From Bacteroidota bacterium (lineage in GTDB: Bacteria; Bacteroidota; Bacteroidia; AKYH767-A; OLB10), in NCBI GenBank assembly GCA_025352785.1, contig JANXSD010000045.1, positions 1-44,518 on the forward strand: 44,518 nt of DNA, in the 5' to 3' direction. A model generated the notes under the pieces. That model saw only the letters and a list, made by a program, of their open reading frames with translations, searched no databases and had not been told where the DNA came from. This document shows, piece after piece, positions 40,308-44,518 of the stretch. Both the position numbers and the translations under genes were made by a program. Positions within the stretch are counted from its first letter, which is position 1; each line of letters starts with the position of its first letter.

Positions 40308-41024
40308 TTAATCATATGATTCAAATCGGATTGCCTTTTTATCGTAGCCCATGCCTTCGATTCGTTGTCTTGCTTCTTTTAACATATCTGCCCATCCGCA
40401 AATAAAGAAAAATGCAGGTCGTCGATCTTTAAATATTTCTTCATACACTGCATGTACATAACCTGATTTGCCATTCCAACCTTCGTTGGTTCTTGATAAT
40501 ACAGGTAGAAATTTAAATTCAGGATATTCTTTTTCTAGGTCTTCCATTTCTTTACGATATACAATATCTTTTTCCCATCGGTTTCCAAACACCATATAAA
40601 TATTTTTATGAGGTGCTTTACGGTTAATTATATCCCATAATTGAGCTCTTAAAGGTGCGATCCCAGTTCCAGTACAAATGAAGCAGATATCATGTTCAAT
40701 TACTTCAGGTAAAACAAATTTTCCGAGCACTTTTGAAATCATTACTTTACTTCCAATTTCAAAGTTCTTAAACATGTAAGGCGTCCCTAATCCATTTGGA
40801 TTTAAAACGATACACAATTCAAAAATATTATCATTACTTGGCGCAGAGGCGATTGAATAACTTCTATTAGTATATTTTGAATCAATTGGTAAATCGAGCA
40901 TAATAAACTGTCCAGCTTTAAAAGTAAACGGGATTTCATCCGGAACTTTGATGAAAAACCGCTTAACGATATCATTTTCATCAATAATATTAACAACAGT
41001 TGCTTCTTGAAATAGGTAAGCCAT
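40308..41024 (-). CDS. Ferredoxin-NADP reductase-like FAD oxidoreductase
   Basis: 238 residues. The FAD domain has the flavin motif RxYS as RSYSIAS (54-60), after FKAGQFIMLDLP (35-46). The NAD(P) domain has the GTGIAPL motif (119-125) and the terminal CGWADMLKEARQ, then a final short tail ending ESYD. The short, tail-capped form is like Fpr-type ferredoxin/flavodoxin reductases. It moves electrons between NADPH and a small iron-sulfur protein or flavodoxin; which one is not shown. It lies 75 bases past the xerD stop, behind a weak AT-rich terminator. Confidence 0.82.
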   Translation of the reverse strand: MAYLFQEATVVNIIDENDIVKRFFIKVPDEIPFTFKAGQFIMLDLPIDSKYTNRSYSIASAPSNDNIFELCIVLNPNGLGTPYMFKNFEIGSKVMISKVLGKFVLPEVIEHDICFICTGTGIAPLRAQLWDIINRKAPHKNIYMVFGNRWEKDIVYRKEMEDLEKEYPEFKFLPVLSRTNEGWNGKSGYVHAVYEEIFKDRRPAFFFICGWADMLKEARQRIEGMGYDKKAIRFESYD

Positions 41025-41053
41025 ATATGAATTCTTAGGCTCTAAATGTAGCT

Positions 41054-41090
41054 AAAAAAACAAAATAAGAAAGTAGTGATTTTATTTTGT
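41054..41090 (-). terminator. Probable AT-rich terminator of xerD, minus strand
   Basis: A 9-bp AT-rich stem (41060-41068 with 41082-41090), a 13-base loop, and seven T on the minus strand. The stem is weak, so strength is doubtful. It lies just past the xerD stop. Confidence 0.55.
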
Positions 41091-41099
41091 GAAAATCGC

Positions 41100-42002
41100 T
41101 TATCCTCTCGGATGAAATTGAAGGATGGCAGAGCGAAGATAATCTCGATCGAGATGCGTATAAATTTCAGTAGTAGTGATACTGCTATGTCCGAGCATTT
41201 CTTGCACTGCTCGAAGATCAGCGCCTCCTTCAATTAAATGTGTAGCGAAAGAATGTCGAAATGTATGTGGGCTAATAGTTTTACGGAGCCCTGTTTTGAA
41301 AAGTAAATCCTTTATGATCATAAAAATATAAACACGGCTAAGTTTTTTACCTCGTCTATTTAAGAAAATATAATCTTCGTGATTGGGTTGGATATTTATG
41401 TGACTTCGGTAGCTTTCGAGATAAATTTGTATTTGTTTGATAGCACTAGTTCCCATTGGTACTATTCGTTCTTTATTTCCTTTACCTGTTACTTTTACAA
41501 AACCAATATCTAAGTAAGTTTGACTTAATCGAAGATTTATGAGTTCAGAAACACGGAGACCGCAAGAGTATAATGTTTCGAGCATAGCTTTATTTCTTTC
41601 GCCTTCAGGCTTACTTCTGTCGATAGCTTCAAAAATTGTGTTTATCTCTTCAACAGTGAGAAAATCGGGTAATTTCTGACCAATTTTTGGGCCTTCAATT
41701 AACTCGGTTGGATCATCATTTATTTGATTTTCCATCAATAAATATTTGAAGAAAGCCTTCATTCCTGATAAAACACGTGCTTGCGTTCTGGCAGTCATTC
41801 CTAATTCGTTGATCCAGCCAATAAATTCCTGAAGTAAATCATGATCGACTTTTTCGGGTACTACTTGGATCTTTTTATAATCCATAAATTGGATAAACTT
41901 CTCCAAATCATGTAGATATGCTTCCAATGTATTGGCAGAGAGCGATCTTTCCAGTTGCAAATAACTTTTAAAACCTTTTAAATAGGGTTCCCATGCTTTC
42001 AT
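41100..42002 (-). CDS. xerD: Site-specific tyrosine recombinase XerD
   Basis: 300 residues from the ATG at 42002, which gives MKAWEPYLKGF; a start 17 codons upstream gives a hydrophobic stretch not seen in the family, so it was set aside. The N-terminal SAM-like domain (about 1-100) has the SANTLEAYLHDLEKF block. The catalytic residues are R150 (CGLRVSEL), K174 (VTGKGNKERIVP), H246 and R249 (SPHTFRHSFATHL), H272 (LGHSSITTTEIYTH) and Y281. XerD with XerC resolves chromosome dimers at dif and completes some plasmid or phage events. Xer sites are not visible here. Divergent aroQ is the usual neighbour in Bacteroidota. Confidence 0.93.
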   Translation of the reverse strand: MKAWEPYLKGFKSYLQLERSLSANTLEAYLHDLEKFIQFMDYKKIQVVPEKVDHDLLQEFIGWINELGMTARTQARVLSGMKAFFKYLLMENQINDDPTELIEGPKIGQKLPDFLTVEEINTIFEAIDRSKPEGERNKAMLETLYSCGLRVSELINLRLSQTYLDIGFVKVTGKGNKERIVPMGTSAIKQIQIYLESYRSHINIQPNHEDYIFLNRRGKKLSRVYIFMIIKDLLFKTGLRKTISPHTFRHSFATHLIEGGADLRAVQEMLGHSSITTTEIYTHLDRDYLRSAILQFHPRG

Positions 42003-42176
42003 ATTCTCTGTAAAGTTAATCCCATATAAAACAACTAATAATATCAAATGCATAATTGACGAATAATCTTTTTAAAACGATTATCCATCGGAATTAACTT
42101 TGATGAAAACTGTATTTTTATTCAGCCTTTAAGCAAATTATACATTATAATAATTTGGATTAATTTAGCGTCATAT

Positions 42177-42593
42177 ATGAACCTGCAAATCATAAACGGA
42201 CCAAATTTAAATCTTCTTGGAAAGAGGGAGCCAGAAGTTTATGGGGATAGAGATTTCGCATCTTTTTTAACAGCCATGAAATTGAAATTTCCCTTGGCCA
42301 ACATCAGTTATTATCAAAGTAATGTAGAAGGAGAGTTGATCAATAAACTTCATGAAATTGGCTTTGAAGCTGATGGAATTATTTTTAACGCGGGAGGATA
42401 TACGCATACTTCTATTGCCATTGCAGATGCAGTAGCGTCCATTAATTCACCTGTTATCGAAGTTCACATTTCCAATGTTTACGCACGTGAAGAGTACCGG
42501 CATATTAGCTTGATGGCCAAAAACTGCCGAGGTGTAATCGCAGGTTTGGGTCTAGCCAGTTATGAGTTGGCAATAAGCTATTTTTTAGGGTGA
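42177..42593 (+). CDS. aroQ: Type II 3-dehydroquinate dehydratase
   Basis: 138 residues, normal for the type II enzyme, which makes 3-dehydroshikimate in the shikimate pathway. The opening QIINGPNLNLLGKREPEVYG (4-23) holds the active-site R17 and Y22. NAGGYTHTSIAIADA (71-85) has the Asn and His of the substrate site, and EVHISNVYAREEYRH (95-109) the catalytic H97. The end, ISLMAKNCRGVIAGLG, is also typical. It is divergent from xerD across 174 bases, in which no exact TAnnTTTG box was found (a near-match, ATAATTTG, is present). Confidence 0.95.
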   Translation: MNLQIINGPNLNLLGKREPEVYGDRDFASFLTAMKLKFPLANISYYQSNVEGELINKLHEIGFEADGIIFNAGGYTHTSIAIADAVASINSPVIEVHISNVYAREEYRHISLMAKNCRGVIAGLGLASYELAISYFLG

Positions 42594-42657
42594 TTGCAAA
42601 AAAATAATGTTAGAATGATCGATTTTTTTTTATATTTTCGTACTTAAACATTTTAAA

Positions 42658-44202
42658 ATGAAAAAAAATCTACTTTGTATATTTAAGATTGTTCTTCTTT
42701 TATTTTCAATTAAAACTTATTCTCAGTCATTGTCTACTGGTTTAGTGGGAGTTAATTCATTCAATTGAAATTCGCTTGATAATAGTGGATTTGGAAACAA
42801 CGCAATAGTATGGGGTGCTGTTCCAATTGCGGGAAAGGGTGGAATCCCTAATACAGCGTATCATTTTGATGGAATAACAAATTACATGGAAGTTCCTGAT
42901 GCGAATTCTTTAGACCTAGATACTGCAATTACAATTTATGTAGTCTTTAAAGCTGAAGGATATTATACAGGACTTTGCCAAGGGAATACATTAATTAGTA
43001 AGTGGACAACGGCAAATGGAGGTACAGGTTATGGTGCGCTATTTACAGATAATGTAGTAGATTATAATTGCAATGCTTTTGATTCTACTAAAGATATTTT
43101 TATGGGTTCTGCTGGTAATAACAATTGGAACCAAGGATTATATGATTATCATGAATATATAAAATCTAATATTTGGTATTGCGCCGCTTTTACACAAGAT
43201 GCCGATACTCAAAGAATATATTTAGATGGAATTTTAAAATCTTCTAATTTCGTTCCTAATAATATTGGAGTAAATACTGTTCCATTATGGTTTGCTAAAA
43301 ATAGTAATGGTATTCCAAGTTTTAAAGGAATTATTGATGAAATAAAAATTTACAATAGATCATTAAGTCGTTCTGAGATCTTGTCTCTTTATCAAAGTAC
43401 ACAATGCACCGGGACACAAATTGCTCAAATTGAATCTTACGGAAATCGTAATTTTTGCGAAGGTTCTGACGTATTATTATCGATAAAAAATAATATTGGT
43501 GGTAATTATCAATGGAAAAAGAATTGTGGGAGTATAATTGGAGCAAACAGTAGAAATTACTCAGCTAATTCTAGTGGAAGATATTCCTGTATTGTAACAA
43601 ATGGATGTGGAAGTGTTAGATCAAATTCAATTACATTAACTAGATTAGATAATGCAGCAAATACGATAAATTATACTGGATCAACTTCATTTTGTGCTGG
43701 TGATTCACTAATTCTACAATCGAGTAACATTACAGCAGGATATACTTATCACTGGTATAGAGGGAATATTTCAATAAATGGAGCTAATTCAAGTAGTTTC
43801 GCAGCAAAAAATCCTGGAAATTATCAGGTTTTTACAACAAATGTTTCGACTAGTTGTTCTCGAATTTCAGCTAATAATATAATTGCAAATGTAAATTGCA
43901 GAATGAGCAATCCTGATCGTATAACTGAAGTTATTGAATCTGTTCCAAATTTTTTAATTTATCCTAATCCAAATTCAGGATCATTTACAATTGACTTTTC
44001 AAATTCAGAGATGCTGGATTCGAAAGCAAACATTTTTGTGGTCGATATGTTAGGAAAAGCAATTTATTCAGATGCAACTGAATTAAAATCTAGAAAATTT
44101 TCTAAAACCATAAATCTTACAACAGATTTTTTGAGTGGATTATATTTAATTAATATTTCATTAAATGGAAAAAATTATAGTTCAAAAGTATTATTGCAGT
44201 AA
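42658..44202 (+). pseudogene. LamG-T9SS surface protein gene interrupted by a TGA codon
   Basis: Read from the ATG at 42658, the gene gives a signal peptide (KNLLCIFKIVLLLFSIKTYSQ) and then TGLVGVNSFN, hits TGA at 42766-42768, and continues in the same frame for 478 codons. The TGA stands where the paralogue at 44247 has GGT in YPFSGG, so a GGA to TGA change is likely. The remainder holds a LamG domain (about 75-235 of the whole: FDGITNYMEVPDANSLDLD, RIYLDGILKSSNF, FKGIIDEIKIYNRSL), two Ig-like modules with FC.G motifs, and a type A sorting domain (LIYPNPNSGSFTIDFS to SKVLLQ). An internal ATG at 42886 could give a 438-residue protein, but without a signal peptide. Confidence 0.85.
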
Positions 44203-44246
44203 AACTAAATATCTCCATAAAAATTATAGAAATAAGCAATTAATAC

Positions 44247-44518
44247 ATGAAAAAATACACAAGCATTTTTGTTATTTTATTTATTTTTATGAATTCAAAT
44301 GGATTCTCACAATCCATTTCCCTCGGCTTAGTAGGTGATTATCCATTTAGTGGTGGGGCTTTAGATTTAAGTGGTTGCAATAATAATTGTATCGTTCATG
44401 GTCCAACATTAACAACAGGTAGGAATGGGCAATTAATACAGCATATCATTTTAATGGCATAAGTGATTGGTTAGAAGTTCCGGATGCGCAATCACTAGAT
44501 TTAAATACAGATATGACT
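44247..44518 (+). pseudogene. Second LamG paralogue, frameshifted and cut by the window edge
   Basis: It begins with a signal peptide (MKKYTSIFVILFIFMNSNGFSQ) and the LamG lead-in SISLGLVGDYPFSGGALDLS, close to the gene at 42658. The frame runs out at TAA 44460-44462. Near 44432-44434 one base is missing: in the shifted frame the text continues as NTAYHFNGISDWLEVP and DAQSLDLNTDMT to the edge, matching the paralogue's YHFDGITNYMEVPDANSLDL. A single-base deletion in a GGG CAA-TTAAT context explains it. The rest lies outside the window, so loss of function is inferred, not shown. Confidence 0.8.

Noticed and set aside
42002-42053. Longer xerD with 17 extra N-terminal residues
   Set aside because: The extension is hydrophobic and not a feature of the family; the ATG at 42002 gives the usual N-terminus.
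42766-42768. TGA read as selenocysteine or as a sense codon
   Set aside because: Other genes here end in TGA, no hairpin like a SECIS element is seen, and the paralogue has Gly at this place, so a nonsense change is simpler.

Overview
The window is about 44.5 kb of AT-rich DNA from a member of the Bacteroidota. Three things support this placement. Several secreted proteins end in type IX secretion system (T9SS) type A C-terminal sorting domains. SprB, PKD-like and LamG surface modules recur. Promoters follow the Bacteroidota pattern TTTG-N17-20-TAnnTTTG, with the best example upstream of rpmH. TGA acts as a stop codon (for example at the end of mobA). A finer placement (Chitinophagia, Sphingobacteriia or a relative) cannot be made from what is visible.

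Layout. Positions 1-2130 hold the 3' end of a probable tRNA, its terminator, and a decayed stretch with gene remnants. Positions 2134-12983 form a surface-protein locus: a secreted beta-helix protein, a 2,650-residue modular T9SS adhesin (six YWD-type repeats, ten Ig-like repeats, nine SprB-like repeats, a MopE-like metal-binding motif, PKD-like domains and a sorting domain), and a LamG-T9SS protein. Positions 13063-17733 hold a DUF1761 membrane protein and a compact molybdenum-enzyme cluster (mobA, fdhD, a DUF7009-like protein, and an FdhF/YdeP-type molybdopterin oxidoreductase). Positions 18037-27289 are mostly housekeeping: two tandem DUF1573 proteins, a class I aminotransferase, a membrane GT2, a sigma factor, rsmG, rpmH (short and easily missed), an alpha/beta hydrolase and a short-form carB. 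Positions 27385-27920 hold an antitoxin-like gene and a toxin disabled by a frameshift and a stop codon. Positions 28122-38141 run from DUF4834 and YfhO membrane proteins into a glycan assembly cluster (three glycosyltransferase-type proteins, three methyltransferases, a Wzx-like flippase). Positions 38143-42593 contain a TPR protein, a striking octanucleotide array, a KirBac-type potassium channel, a ferredoxin-NADP reductase-like enzyme, xerD, and divergent aroQ. Positions 42658-44518 hold two tandem LamG paralogues, each carrying a disabling mutation; the second is cut by the window edge.

How the parts relate. The Mo genes read as one functional unit: MobA makes the guanylated cofactor, FdhD sulfurates it, and the YdeP-like enzyme uses it. 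The YfhO, GT, methyltransferase and flippase genes look like one surface-glycan programme, although a formal polymerase is not seen. The T9SS clients are the exported face of the cell. The most unusual non-genic structure is the 39-unit, indel-free 8-bp array at 38943-39254. It supplies the last codons and the stop of the potassium-channel gene and fills the region upstream of the TPR gene. No clearly new multi-gene system was found. The best leads are that array, the DUF7009-like protein inside the Mo cluster, the repeat architecture of the giant adhesin, and several freshly broken genes.
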